From: Planctomycetota bacterium
GTDB lineage: Bacteria > Planctomycetota > UBA1135 > UBA2386
DNA: 64,000 bases
Assembly: GCA_020638695.1 (NCBI GenBank)
Contig: JACKIB010000010.1
Span: 62,001 to 126,000, forward strand
Direction: 5' to 3'
The translations under genes were made by a program, and so were the position numbers. The notes under the pieces were generated by a model. It searched no databases and was not told where the DNA came from. It saw nothing but the letters and a program-made list of their open reading frames with translations. Every line of letters begins with the position of its first letter. Position 1 is the stretch's first letter. This document shows positions 39,413-48,642 of the stretch, piece after piece.

Positions 39413-41428
39413 CTACAAGCCGGTGAGGATCCGGCCGTAGTTCGACGTGGTCAACCCGAGCGAGTTGGCCGGACCGTCCACGCAGAACCACTGGAAGTAG
39501 ACCCGCAGACAGCGCGCGGCGTTGTTGGGCACGGTGAGCACGGTGCTGGCGCGCCCGTTCGCATCGCAGTTGTAGCCGAGCCACAGCAGGTCGGACACGA
39601 ACCACGTGCAGCCCGGGGCACCGAACGGGCGCAGGTCGATCGGCGGGTCCCAGGTATCGATGCCGAGGACCAACGCGGTGCGCGCATTGGGCAGTGCGCC
39701 GGACAGGTTGACCGCGTAGGCGGTGCCGAGCTGCCCCGTTCCGGACATCGACAGCGTTGGTGTCAGGCTATTGCTGCCGGGACAACCGCGGCCGAACGTG
39801 TGCAGGTCGGCAGCCTCGACCAGGATCGCCATCTTCAGTGCCGCCGCCGTGTCGGTGGCTCCGGTCGCCGGAGCGCTGCCGGTCCAGCCGTACGCGTAGA
39901 CGCGCTGCCGGTCCGTTGCGTGGAAGCCCGAACCGGCGTTGGTCGGATCCAGGCGGGCACCCGTCACGGTGATCTCGACCACGATCGTGTCGCCGTACGC
40001 GGTGTTCCATACGTAGTCGGATTGCAGGCCGAGCTGGTTCCAGGTGTCGGCGGTGTTGTGCCAGGCGTAACTCCTTCGGTTGAGCACCGTCTGCACGTTG
40101 GACACCATGTTGTTGGCGAACGTGGTCGACAGGGCGTTGCTGCTCGCCGTGGTCTGACCCATCCGCACCGTGATCGAGTCGAAGTCGCGGATGCCGCTGC
40201 CGCAAGGTGACCAGGCGAGGTCGCAGATGCGACCTGTGGCGGCACCGTTGAGGTCGCTGCGGATCGAGATCGCTTGTTGGTACTTTTGATTGCGCCAGCT
40301 GCTCGAACCGCTGTTGTCGCCGAACGGGATCACGTTGCAGCCGCCGGTCGCGGGGGTGTCGCTGGGAATGTAGTAAGTCGGGCCGGACGAAGCCGGCAGC
40401 ACTTGGATGGAGCCGATCCGCGCCGCGTTGTCACCCTCGTAACGCTCGGCCAGCACGTTGTCCCAGTCGATGATGCAGCCGACGTGGTAGGTCCCGGCCG
40501 GGGTGTTGGCCGGGATGATCACGTCGAAGGTGTAGTACTGCTCGGCGTGGAAGCTCCAGTTGCCCGAGAACTGGATACTCGCAATGCGCGTGTCACCGGT
40601 CGAGATGATGTCATTGGTCGACAGGTAGACGCCAAGCCGCTGGTTGGCGGGAAACGAAGTGTTGCTCTGGTTCTCGATGTAGACCGGAACCGTGATCTTG
40701 GTGCCCGCGGTGTAGGTGCCACTCAGCGCCAAGCGCTGGGCGGTGCCCGAGCCGTTCGGCCGCCAGCAGGTGGCCATCAGGTTGTAGACCGTGTTCGAGT
40801 TGCTGTAGAGGAACCGGCAACCGAACTTGTCATCGGTGTGCGGGAGCTCACCCGAGGCGCCGGTGTGCGGGACACTACTGCCGCGCGTGTACGTCGGGTT
40901 CATCAGCGACAGGAACGTGTTGGTGTGGTCTAGCCCCATCGCGTGGCCGGTCTCGTGTCGGGCCACCCCGCGGAAGTCCACCGGCCAGTACGGTGCGTCC
41001 TTGCACGGGTCGACCGAGCCGTTGGTCCACGTGTAGTCGGGTCGCGAGTTGAACGCGATGTCCGCTTCGACCATCGCCGAGCCGCTGTAGCGGTAGTAGC
41101 AGATGCCGAGCCAGCTGTCCGCCGGGCGGTTGAACCAGCCCCACGCGTTGAGCCCGTCGTTGTTGACGAAAGCGTTCGCAGTGCTGCGCCGGAATCCCGG
41201 GCTGAACGACGCGGAGCCGATGTCACGCCAGTCGGACAGCGCGTACTGGGCGTTCTGATCCCACACCGAGTTGGCGGGGAACGACGTGGTGTTGAGGTCG
41301 ACGATGTAGTGGTAGCCGCCGACCAATGGCCAGCGCGGCGAACCGGGGTAGGTAGTGAAGGCGACCAGGGTGGCGATCGAACCGAGCAGCCCGACGGACA
41401 CGGCGCACTTGAGAATCTTGCAGTTCAT
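39413..41428 (-). CDS. Secreted matrixin-like zinc metalloprotease with CARDB-type domain
   Basis: 671 residues with a signal peptide (VSVGLLGSIATLVAFT). The metzincin zinc site is HETGHAMGLDH at 158-168 with a Met-turn Met at about 176 (SLMNP). About 235-350 is a CARDB-like beta domain (KITVPVYIENQSNTSFP, YHVGCIIDWDNVLAERYEGDN). The C-terminal roughly 120 residues begin FGRGCPGS and contain several Cys, a pattern seen in other large planctomycete exported proteins and possibly a surface-anchoring or sorting module (inference). No pro-domain cysteine switch is evident. The partner gene ends 14 bp upstream, so they form an operon. Confidence 0.85.
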   Translation of the reverse strand: MNCKILKCAVSVGLLGSIATLVAFTTYPGSPRWPLVGGYHYIVDLNTTSFPANSVWDQNAQYALSDWRDIGSASFSPGFRRSTANAFVNNDGLNAWGWFNRPADSWLGICYYRYSGSAMVEADIAFNSRPDYTWTNGSVDPCKDAPYWPVDFRGVARHETGHAMGLDHTNTFLSLMNPTYTRGSSVPHTGASGELPHTDDKFGCRFLYSNSNTVYNLMATCWRPNGSGTAQRLALSGTYTAGTKITVPVYIENQSNTSFPANQRLGVYLSTNDIISTGDTRIASIQFSGNWSFHAEQYYTFDVIIPANTPAGTYHVGCIIDWDNVLAERYEGDNAARIGSIQVLPASSGPTYYIPSDTPATGGCNVIPFGDNSGSSSWRNQKYQQAISIRSDLNGAATGRICDLAWSPCGSGIRDFDSITVRMGQTTASSNALSTTFANNMVSNVQTVLNRRSYAWHNTADTWNQLGLQSDYVWNTAYGDTIVVEITVTGARLDPTNAGSGFHATDRQRVYAYGWTGSAPATGATDTAAALKMAILVEAADLHTFGRGCPGSNSLTPTLSMSGTGQLGTAYAVNLSGALPNARTALVLGIDTWDPPIDLRPFGAPGCTWFVSDLLWLGYNCDANGRASTVLTVPNNAARCLRVYFQWFCVDGPANSLGLTTSNYGRILTGL

Positions 41429-41442
41429 GGGAGTTCCTGTGG

Positions 41443-42294
41443 TCAGCGGATCTGGGTGAGCAGGTCACGGACCCCGAGCCGCTGGCCGCGGTCCTGGCCC
41501 GGTGCAAGGACGATCGGCGCTGCGTCGCGGATCGCGGGGGCGACGCGCGACGCACCACCGGACGAGGGCGGGGGTGATGCCGCGGGCACGCCGGCAGGGA
41601 TGCGCGCCGCGCGCGTCGCGGCGAGCTCCGCGAGCGGGGCGGCGATACGGGTCTTCGCCGCGGCGACCTGCTCGCGTTCGCGTGCATCCACATCGGGCGC
41701 CGCGGGCACCACGGTGTGGTCGATCGAAGCGATGGTCGGTGCGGGTGCGCGGTCCTTCTTGGCGATCGGCGGTGCAACCAGGACGAAGCGGTCGTCGCGA
41801 ATCCCGGCGAGCACTTGGCCGAACGGGTTGCGCAGCACTTCCTTGCCGAGTTCGGTCGTGATCTCGAACAGGCCTTGGTGGTAGCCGACGATCGGACTCA
41901 CCGCCGTGCCGTTGTGGGCGACGAACAGCAGGTAGCGCCGACCCTTCTGCAAGCTCGGCATGCCGGAGACGGCGATGCGGTCGCGTCCCACCTGACCGCC
42001 GTCGAACCGGAGCACGATCCGGCCGTCGGTCGGGACGTTGCCCTTGTGGGTCGCCAACGCCGTCAGTGTGACGAACGAACGGATGGTGGTGTGGGCAGCG
42101 TCCCAGCGCGACTCGACTCCCGCGACCGTGCCCGTGCCGATCCACTCGGCGGTGCGGCTGATCGTGGAAACGGTCATCGGCGGCACCAACTGGGCGGGCA
42201 GGGGAGCACACCAGAGCAACAACAGACCGCCCGGAAGTGCCACGCGGCGGTGCCGTGCGCGGGACTTGGTGGGGGCGAGAGCGAGTGGAGTCAT
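41443..42294 (-). CDS. Secreted protein upstream of the metalloprotease (hypothetical)
   Basis: 283 residues with a signal peptide (VALPGGLLLLWCAPLPAQ). The N-terminal half is beta-rich (AEWIGTGTVAGVESRWDAAHTTIRSFVTLTALATHKG, RRYLLFVAHNGTAVSPIVGY); the C-terminal half is Ala/Pro-rich and disordered. No family recognised. The 14-bp gap to the protease gene suggests co-expression; a chaperone, inhibitor or pro-region role is possible but not shown by sequence. Confidence 0.7.
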   Translation of the reverse strand: MTPLALAPTKSRARHRRVALPGGLLLLWCAPLPAQLVPPMTVSTISRTAEWIGTGTVAGVESRWDAAHTTIRSFVTLTALATHKGNVPTDGRIVLRFDGGQVGRDRIAVSGMPSLQKGRRYLLFVAHNGTAVSPIVGYHQGLFEITTELGKEVLRNPFGQVLAGIRDDRFVLVAPPIAKKDRAPAPTIASIDHTVVPAAPDVDAREREQVAAAKTRIAAPLAELAATRAARIPAGVPAASPPPSSGGASRVAPAIRDAAPIVLAPGQDRGQRLGVRDLLTQIR

Positions 42295-42450
42295 GACACT
42301 TGAACTGCGGGGTTGGGGGCCGCCGGCCTTCGCTGGCCAGGTCTTCGGTCCGCAGTCGAGAGCGGCAACGCCCCGCCCCGTACCACAGCTGGTCGTGGCT
42401 TTTCTCGGTGGTCACGGTCACGCGCTTCTCTCGGTGCGTAACGGGCACCG

Positions 42451-42598
42451 CAGCCGGTTCGTGCTCGCGCAAGGTCGCTACCCGCACCGGCGAACGTCGC
42501 TCCGTGCCGCGCCGGCAAGCGTGCCACCTCGGCTTGTTTCCCCCGCCGCAACGACTGCACACGATCTCGCGACGATCCTGTGGAATCGACCGCGCTAA
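42451..42598 (+). repeat. Degenerate remnant of repeat family B
   Basis: The 340-bp gap at 42295-42634 holds a weak match to B: GCTCGCGCAAGGTCGCTACC near the left, GCGAACGTC in the middle and CACGATCTCGCGACGATCC at the right. Other parts of the gap show nothing recognisable. Confidence 0.4.
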
Positions 42599-42634
42599 GC
42601 TCGGTCCTCCCGCACCGCACCACTTCGAGGTCCC

Positions 42635-43894
42635 ATGCCTAGACCAGTCGTACTCTCGTTCGCCTGTCCGCTGTTCCTCCTCGCCGCACTCCCCGGCCAG
42701 ATCACCGGCATCGGTCCCAGCGGACCGATCGTCCGCGCCGAGACGGGGCTGACCTTCACCGAGGGGCCGGCGCAGGACGCCTCCGGCAACCTCTACTTCT
42801 CCGACGTCCAGGGGAACGCGATCTACCGGATCGACCCATCGGGCCAGCGCACCACCTTCCTGACCCCGAGCAGCAATGCCAACGGGATCTACTTCGACCG
42901 AGCCGACCGTATGTTGGTGTGCCAGCACGCCGGACGCGTGGTGCAGGTCGACGTCGCGACCAAGGCGGTCACCGTGTTGGCCGGCACCTACAACTCGACC
43001 GCGTTCAACAGCCCGAACGACATCGTCGCGGACGTGTGGGGTGGGTTCTACTTCACCGACCCGACCTTCGGCGGCAACCGGCAGGACAAGACCGCGGTGT
43101 ACTACCACGCGGCAAACGGCGCGGTGACGCGGGTCATCGACAACCTCAGTCAGCCGAACGGCGTGCTGCTGTCGCCGCGGGAAGACGTGCTGTACGTGGC
43201 GTCACAGAACCCGTCTGCGGTGATGTCCTACCCGGTGCTCGGTCCGGGGACGCTCGGCGCGGGCACGCAGTGGTTCCCGCTGGCTGGCAACAGCGTCGAT
43301 GGAATGACGGTGGATACCGCGGGCAACCTGTACCTCGCGCGGCCGAACTTCTCGGCGATCGAAGTGGTGACGCCGGCCGGAACCTCGCTCGGTCGGATCA
43401 CCTTCGCCGAGCGCCCGTCGAACTGCACCTTCGGCGGCAGCGACATGCGCACGCTGTGGGTCACCGCGCGCACCTCGGTGTACCGCGCGCCGATGATCGC
43501 CCGCGGCCACCGGCCGGCGCGGCTGCTCGCCAGTGCGGACTCGGTGGCGGTGACGGGTGGCAAGGTCGACCTCGGCATCGTGACCGCCCCGGTCCATTCC
43601 GGTCGCACCTACGTGATCCTCGCCGGGACTTCCGGCACCAGTCCGGGACTGATCCTCGAGGGAACGCGCATCCCGCTGGTGTTCGATGCGCTTTCGCCGA
43701 CCTGGTTCTCGCTAGCCAACACGCCGTTGTTCGCTGGCTTCATCGGCGTGCTGGACGGCAACGGCATCGCGACCGCGGCCTTCCAGTTGCCGAACGTCGG
43801 GTCGGCGTACATCGGTGTGAAGTTCGACTTCGCCGCCGGGCTGGTCCAGCCGATCGACACCGCGACCAACGCGGTGCGCGTCGAGCTCAAGTGA
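42635..43894 (+). CDS. Secreted SMP-30/gluconolactonase-like beta-propeller protein
   Basis: 419 residues with a signal peptide (SFACPLFLLAALPGQ). The propeller motifs of the SMP-30/LRE family are clear: TGLTFTEGPAQDASGNLYFSDVQG, SSNANGIYFDRADRMLVCQH, FNSPNDIVADVWGGFYFTDPTFG, LSQPNGVLLSPREDVLYVAS, VDGMTVDTAGNLYLA, and SNCTFGGSDMRTLWVTA. The conserved Glu, Asn and Asp positions of the metal site (EGP, SPND, DGM) are present. The last roughly 120 residues are a separate beta-rich tail. Likely a lactonase of sugar lactones; substrate unknown. Confidence 0.85.
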   Translation: MPRPVVLSFACPLFLLAALPGQITGIGPSGPIVRAETGLTFTEGPAQDASGNLYFSDVQGNAIYRIDPSGQRTTFLTPSSNANGIYFDRADRMLVCQHAGRVVQVDVATKAVTVLAGTYNSTAFNSPNDIVADVWGGFYFTDPTFGGNRQDKTAVYYHAANGAVTRVIDNLSQPNGVLLSPREDVLYVASQNPSAVMSYPVLGPGTLGAGTQWFPLAGNSVDGMTVDTAGNLYLARPNFSAIEVVTPAGTSLGRITFAERPSNCTFGGSDMRTLWVTARTSVYRAPMIARGHRPARLLASADSVAVTGGKVDLGIVTAPVHSGRTYVILAGTSGTSPGLILEGTRIPLVFDALSPTWFSLANTPLFAGFIGVLDGNGIATAAFQLPNVGSAYIGVKFDFAAGLVQPIDTATNAVRVELK

Positions 43895-43914
43895 TCGCGC
43901 GCGCCGGGAGTGCG

Positions 43915-43982
43915 AGCCCGGACTGTTCGTGACCGAGCTGCTGCGATCGCGCAAGGTCCCTGCTGGCTTCGTCGGACGTCAG
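43915..43982 (+). repeat. Repeat family B, copy 3 (left part only)
   Basis: 68 bp from AGCCCGGACTGTTCGTGACC through GTCGGACGTCAG match the left end of B1 and B2. After that the match is lost, so the copy is truncated or overwritten. It begins 20 bp after the SMP-30-like gene; the remaining gap to 44087 shows nothing clear. Confidence 0.65.
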
Positions 43983-44087
43983 GGCTGCCGGGAGCAGCGC
44001 GGGAGCAACTCGTCGGAACACCAAGCGGCGGACGATGCCCGCCACCGGACCGGTCGACAATCCAGGGTGGAGAGGTTCATCGAAGCT

Positions 44088-45713
44088 TCACCGGAACCCG
44101 CTACCACGGACTCCCTCCCACACGACGCGCGGGATTCGCCGCAACCCGCCGTCGCCGTAGAAGCGACAGAGTGCGGCGAGCGTCGCGGCGCTGCGACCGT
44201 GGGTGGCGAACCACGCAGGCGTGGGCCACGTGCGCGGCGGCGCGCGCAACACGGTCTTGCGCGGTGCCGCCAGCAGGTAGGTGTTGTGCACGGACCCGCT
44301 GCCGCTGGTGCCGCCGGGATACCCGCCCCAGGGCGGCGACATCAGCCCGTAGCCGACGCCGGTCCACACGTTCACGCCGATCACTCCGTAGCGGAGCTCG
44401 GCGAGCGCCGGCTCCGGATCCGTTCCGGCGGGCGCGATGAGATCGATGCCGAGCTGTCCGGCGACCTCGTCGTTGGCGAACTGCGCCGCCGCACGGCCGA
44501 ACTCGTCCGCGTTGCGTGCCGGGAGCGCGATCTCGCCCAAGCCGGGCGCGAACATCTCGTCGGCGAAGAAAGTCGCGTCGCGGGTTCGGTCCAGACCGCG
44601 CCGCACGGGCCACGGCAGGCGATGCGGACGACCTCTCTCGGGAAAGTAGCGCGCGAACCGCTCTGCAACGCCGGGGTGCCAAGCAGGTCGTTCGGGGATC
44701 CCGGCCAGCGCCTTCTCGAGTGCGTCGAGGAACTCGCCGCGCTGTGGCCACCCTTGCCAAGTGATCAGCACCTGGGCGGCGATGCAGTTGCACGAGGCGT
44801 TGTTGGTGACCATCGTGGCGACGTGGGCCGCCTGGTACCGCATCGTGCGCCGGTCCATCCGCCCTGGCAGCACCAGCACCGGCGTGACGCCCCCGAGCTC
44901 CGCAGTCCCCAACTTGCCGCCGATCGCCGGGTCGTCCGCCAAGGTCTGCCACGTGGCGCGCGATCCGGTCAGGTGCACGGTATCGATGCCTTCGTGTCGC
45001 GCGGCGTCGCGGCCGAGGGTGGCGTCGCCACAGACGATGCGGCACAGATCGCGCCGCAGCAGCGGGTCGAAGGCGCTCTGCAAGACCTCGTGCAGTTCTC
45101 GGTGCAGCGCGTGCAGCTTGAGCAGCACCGCCTGGCCGCGCACGAACACCGCGTGGAGCGTGTCGCCAACCGGGATGCTGGTCAGGTTGCCGGCGCCGAG
45201 CACCAGCGCGACGCGGCCCGAATCGGCACCGTGCGCCGGCGGGGCTTGGAGTGGACCGTCCGGGTCGACTTCGACGTGCGCCGTGAGCCCGGGGAACAAC
45301 CAGCGGTCGAGCAGCGCGGCGGTGGGGAACACCGGTATGCCGCGAGCCGTGCGCGGACCGGGGAGGGGTGGCAAGCAACCGGCTGCCAGGTGTCGGTGGG
45401 TCGCCGCGAGCAGTCGCAGCAGCCGCAGGATGGCCAGCGGCCCGGTGGCGATCTCTTCGGCGCGGACCGCGTCGGGCACGTCGCCCGCCGGGTGACCTTC
45501 GATTGCGCATCCCGCATCCACCCACGCTCGTGCGTTCGCCGCCACCGTCCGCAGCAGCTCGTGCAGCACCTCCGATCGGCGGGCGAACGGCGTGATCGCC
45601 CAAGACTCCGCTCCGCGGCGCAAGTCCGCCACTGCCTCGGCAAGGCCGCTGCCCATGCCGGCATGCTGACTCGAAGCGAGGTCGTCGGCAAGGTCGGTCC
45701 GGCGACGCGGCAT
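44088..45713 (-). CDS. Aldehyde dehydrogenase superfamily protein
   Basis: 541 residues from the ATG at 45713; an ATG at 45656 is also possible, and no ribosome binding site decides. Family landmarks: nucleotide-binding VALVLGAGNLTSIPVGDTLHAV, VHLTGSRATW, the AELGGVTPVLVLPG motif (Glu of the active site), and a candidate catalytic Cys in NNASCNCIAAQVLIT. It oxidises an aldehyde with NAD(P) or reduces an acyl-CoA; the substrate is not predictable. It diverges strongly from standard ALDH sequences. Divergent from the oxygenase gene at 46038. Confidence 0.78.
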   Translation of the reverse strand: MPRRRTDLADDLASSQHAGMGSGLAEAVADLRRGAESWAITPFARRSEVLHELLRTVAANARAWVDAGCAIEGHPAGDVPDAVRAEEIATGPLAILRLLRLLAATHRHLAAGCLPPLPGPRTARGIPVFPTAALLDRWLFPGLTAHVEVDPDGPLQAPPAHGADSGRVALVLGAGNLTSIPVGDTLHAVFVRGQAVLLKLHALHRELHEVLQSAFDPLLRRDLCRIVCGDATLGRDAARHEGIDTVHLTGSRATWQTLADDPAIGGKLGTAELGGVTPVLVLPGRMDRRTMRYQAAHVATMVTNNASCNCIAAQVLITWQGWPQRGEFLDALEKALAGIPERPAWHPGVAERFARYFPERGRPHRLPWPVRRGLDRTRDATFFADEMFAPGLGEIALPARNADEFGRAAAQFANDEVAGQLGIDLIAPAGTDPEPALAELRYGVIGVNVWTGVGYGLMSPPWGGYPGGTSGSGSVHNTYLLAAPRKTVLRAPPRTWPTPAWFATHGRSAATLAALCRFYGDGGLRRIPRVVWEGVRGSGFR

Positions 45714-46037
45714 GGTAGAAAGCGACGCGACAGTCCCGAGAGCCAGATCCATCTGGGCGGGGGAGGCCTCGCTCCACGGCATCCGCGACTCCCCGTGCGC
45801 AGCTCTGCTCCCGGGTTCTGCAGCCTCGATTTCGCACGGCTTCGCCATCGGCACCGGTCGTCCACGGTCCGTTCCCGAGCGATTGCAGAACCCGCACCTC
45901 GACGGGGATGCGCCCGACTTGTGGGGGAGTTCGCCGAGTCGGTGCTTCGCGGTCGCCGGGACCCCGGACGTGCCTGCGGCAACCCCGTCGGGTGAAAGCC
46001 GCGCGCGCACCCGCCCACCCGCTATTGTGCGCACGCC
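45714..46037. other. Divergent intergenic region
   Basis: 324 bp between the start of the aldehyde dehydrogenase gene and the oxygenase gene. A short B-like stretch (GATTGCAGAACC...CTCGACGGGGATGC, about 45880-45912) may be a remnant. The long open frames across it are antisense shadows. No promoter could be picked. Confidence 0.45.
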
Positions 46038-47801
46038 ATGAGATCCCCTGGCTGGTCCATCCTCGCGCTCGGTGTCGCTACCGCGGCGGCGGCACAGTCG
46101 ACCCCGGAGCGCCCGTCGATCGGCAGCGCCGTGAAGCACGTCGAGGTGCTGGACATCCGCTACCTGCGTCGATCGCTGACCGATCTCGGAGGCACCAAAG
46201 GCACCATCTGCTGGTTCGTCTCCGACGACTGTCCGCTAGTGCTGCGCTACATGCCGAGGATGCGCACGCTGCACCGGGAGTTCCGCAGCACGGGGTTCGC
46301 GTTCGCCGCGGTCAACGTCGCGCCGGGCGACACCGTCCGGTCGATGGCGACGTGTGCGGTCGACCACCGCATGCCGTTCCCGTTCTTGAAGGACCCGGAA
46401 TGCGCGCTCGCCCGCGCCTGTGGCGTCGACCGGACCAACACCGTGGTGGTGCTCGACGGCAAGCAGCGGCTGTGCTACCGCGGCCGCATCGACGGCAGCT
46501 ATCGCTTCTCCGGGGCGAGCCCGAACCCCGGCCGTGCCGATCTGGTGGAAGCGCTGCGCGAACTCTCGGCCGGCAAGCCGGTGTCTTGCTCCGAGACGTC
46601 GGTCGAGGGCTGTGCGATCACCTGGCCCATCGAACCGCGTGGCGACTCGTTGACGTTCTGCCGCGACATCGCACCGCTGGTGCAGCGCCACTGCCAGGAT
46701 TGCCATCGGCGCGACGGCGCAGCACCGTTTGCTCTCGAGACGTTCGAAGACGTCGCTTCACGTGGCCAGATGGTGGCCGAAGTGGTCCGACAGCGCCGCA
46801 TGCCGCCGTGGTACGCCAGCGACAAGTACGGCAAGTTCGCAAATCACCGCGGACTGAGCGAGGCCGAAGTGCGCACGCTGGTCGGTTGGGTCAACAGCGG
46901 CATGAAGCAGGGCGACCGCAACGACCTCCCGAAGCCGCGCGACTTCCCCAAGGGCGAATGGCGGATCGGCGAGCCGGATCTGGTGCTCAAGCTACCGCAG
47001 CGCATCCGGCTGCCCTCCGAGGGCTACGTGGCCTACAAGTACTTCGTGTTCCCCTACCAGTTCAAGGAGGACACCTGGGTGGAGCGCGTCGAGATCCTGC
47101 CGGAGAACCGCCGCGTGCTGCACCACGCCAACCTCGCCTCGGTGCGTGGCTTCAAGTACGAACAGTCCGGGTTCATCACCGGCCAGGTGCCCGGCGGCGA
47201 TCCGATGGTGCTCGACCCCGGCACTGCCCTGCTGATCCCGAAGGGTTCGGTGCTGGCGATCCAGTGCCACTACGTGACCACCGGGAAGCCAGAGGTCGAT
47301 CGGTTGCGCATCGGTCTGCGCTTTCCACGGCAGGTGGTGCAACGGCGACTGCACCACATCCAGGTCTACAACACGCGTTTCAAGATCCCGCCGCACGCTC
47401 CGCACCACCTCGTCAGTCGAGTACGCAAGATCCCGTTCGCTGCCGACGGTGTGGGGATGTTCGCGCACATGCACCTGCGCGGCACCGACATGCGGTTCGT
47501 CGCGATCGAACCGGACGGCACCCGCCGCACGCTGCTGTTGGTGCCGAACTACAACTTCGAGTGGCAGCAGTCGTACCGCTGGCACGCGGGCAAGGTGTCG
47601 TTTGCGCCCGGCACCCGGATCGAGGTGGAAGCGCACTACGACAACAGCAAGTTCAACCCGTTCAACCCGGATCCCACCCGCGTGGTGCCGCACGGCGACA
47701 ACACTGACGACGAGATGATGTGGGGGTTCGTGTTCTTCCTATGCCAGGGCGAGGCGCTCGGGCTGCGGATCGATCCGAAGACCGGGCACGTCCTGCCGTG
47801 A
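46038..47801 (+). CDS. Secreted fusion: thioredoxin-like + c-type cytochrome + copper type II monooxygenase-like
   Basis: 587 residues with a signal peptide (SILALGVATAAAAQ). About 25-180 is a peroxiredoxin/thioredoxin-like domain (CWFVSDDCPLVLRYMP, with Cys65). A cytochrome c site HCQDCH lies at 218-223. The remaining about 310-580 has the ligand order of peptidylglycine monooxygenases: a His pair at 362-363 (VLHHANL), His411 (IQCHY), H-x-H at 477-479 (FAHMHL) and Met560 (DDEMMW). It could hydroxylate a substrate in the periplasm with electrons from the heme. A relative lies at 57956. The upstream gene is divergent. Confidence 0.85.
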   Translation: MRSPGWSILALGVATAAAAQSTPERPSIGSAVKHVEVLDIRYLRRSLTDLGGTKGTICWFVSDDCPLVLRYMPRMRTLHREFRSTGFAFAAVNVAPGDTVRSMATCAVDHRMPFPFLKDPECALARACGVDRTNTVVVLDGKQRLCYRGRIDGSYRFSGASPNPGRADLVEALRELSAGKPVSCSETSVEGCAITWPIEPRGDSLTFCRDIAPLVQRHCQDCHRRDGAAPFALETFEDVASRGQMVAEVVRQRRMPPWYASDKYGKFANHRGLSEAEVRTLVGWVNSGMKQGDRNDLPKPRDFPKGEWRIGEPDLVLKLPQRIRLPSEGYVAYKYFVFPYQFKEDTWVERVEILPENRRVLHHANLASVRGFKYEQSGFITGQVPGGDPMVLDPGTALLIPKGSVLAIQCHYVTTGKPEVDRLRIGLRFPRQVVQRRLHHIQVYNTRFKIPPHAPHHLVSRVRKIPFAADGVGMFAHMHLRGTDMRFVAIEPDGTRRTLLLVPNYNFEWQQSYRWHAGKVSFAPGTRIEVEAHYDNSKFNPFNPDPTRVVPHGDNTDDEMMWGFVFFLCQGEALGLRIDPKTGHVLP

Positions 47802-47807
47802 TTCGGG

Positions 47808-48371
47808 TCAGCTCGGGTCGAGCATTGCCGCGAGGGCGCGCACGGTCTTCCAGTTGCGTGCGGTGACGGGTGCGCCGACCGCGCGGTCGAGCACCGCTGG
47901 GGTGACCTTGCTGCGCGCCACGCCATTCGGGTAGTCGAGCCACAGCACGCCGCGGCGCACCGCGATGCGCTCGCCCGCGGTGCAGTAACGCTGGAGGTCG
48001 CTCGCCAGGCCCTTGGGAGGTGTCTGACGCGCCAGCGCGAGATGCAGCAGGTTCGGCCGCTCGTGTTCGGCGTCGGGGAACGGGCTCGACGCTGCATCGC
48101 GCAGCCAGTCGGTCGCATCGCGAACCACCACCGGGACCTCGAAACCGAACCTATCCGCCAGCGCCTTCTCCAATGCCGCGGCGAGGTCCTCCGCCGTCTC
48201 GGTGGCACGGAACACGAGGTTGCCGCTCTGGATGTAGGTGGCCGGGTCATCCCAACCGAGCTCGGTGGCGAGTCGGCGTAGGTCCGCCATAGGCACCTTC
48301 CGTCGCCCTCCGACGTTGATGCCACGCAGCAGCGCGAGGCGAGAGGACGGAGCGGTACGACGGCTTGCCAT
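47808..48371 (-). CDS. DUF1697 family protein
   Basis: 187 residues from the ATG at 48371. The family start is clear: RLALLRGINVGGRRKVPMADLRRL, then YIQSGNLVFRA, FGFEVPVVVRDATDW, and near the end ARSKVTPAVLDRAVGAPVTARNWKTVRAL. DUF1697 proteins are widespread and cytosolic; function unknown. The gene converges with the copper oxygenase gene (6-bp gap). Repeat B4 lies just upstream of its start. Confidence 0.88.
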   Translation of the reverse strand: MASRRTAPSSRLALLRGINVGGRRKVPMADLRRLATELGWDDPATYIQSGNLVFRATETAEDLAAALEKALADRFGFEVPVVVRDATDWLRDAASSPFPDAEHERPNLLHLALARQTPPKGLASDLQRYCTAGERIAVRRGVLWLDYPNGVARSKVTPAVLDRAVGAPVTARNWKTVRALAAMLDPS

Positions 48372-48394
48372 CGGTTCGGATCGTAGCCACACCT

Positions 48395-48571
48395 GGCCCG
48401 GACTGTTCCTGACGGAGCTGCGGCTATCGCGCAAGGCCGCTGCTGGCTTCTTCGAAGGTCAGAACCTGCTCCTCGACCGGGGTACACCCCGCCTCCGGGC
48501 AGAACCTGCCGTTCTCCTTGCCAGCGACAACCTTGCACGATCTCGCGACGCTGCTCACGAATAGTTCGGCT
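48395..48571 (+). repeat. Repeat family B, copy 4
   Basis: About 177 bp from GGCCCGGACTGTTCCTGAC to CACGAATAGTTCGGCT, with the same core as copy 1 (CAGAACCTGCTCC, CACCCCGCCTCCGGGCAG, GCACGATCTCGCGACGCTGC) and scattered changes. It lies 24 bp upstream of the DUF1697 start and 72 bp before the HEAT protein start, so the divergent promoters must lie in or around it. Confidence 0.82.
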
Positions 48572-48642
48572 GCCGAGCGACGAAGGGGTGCCGCCGCAGA
48601 ACGATTCCGTGCTCCGCCCGCGATGCCGGATAGGATGCACGT

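Noticed and set aside
43929..45995. 688-codon open frame on the plus strand
   Set aside because: Antisense to the aldehyde dehydrogenase gene, which shows clear family motifs; composition of this frame is shadow-like.
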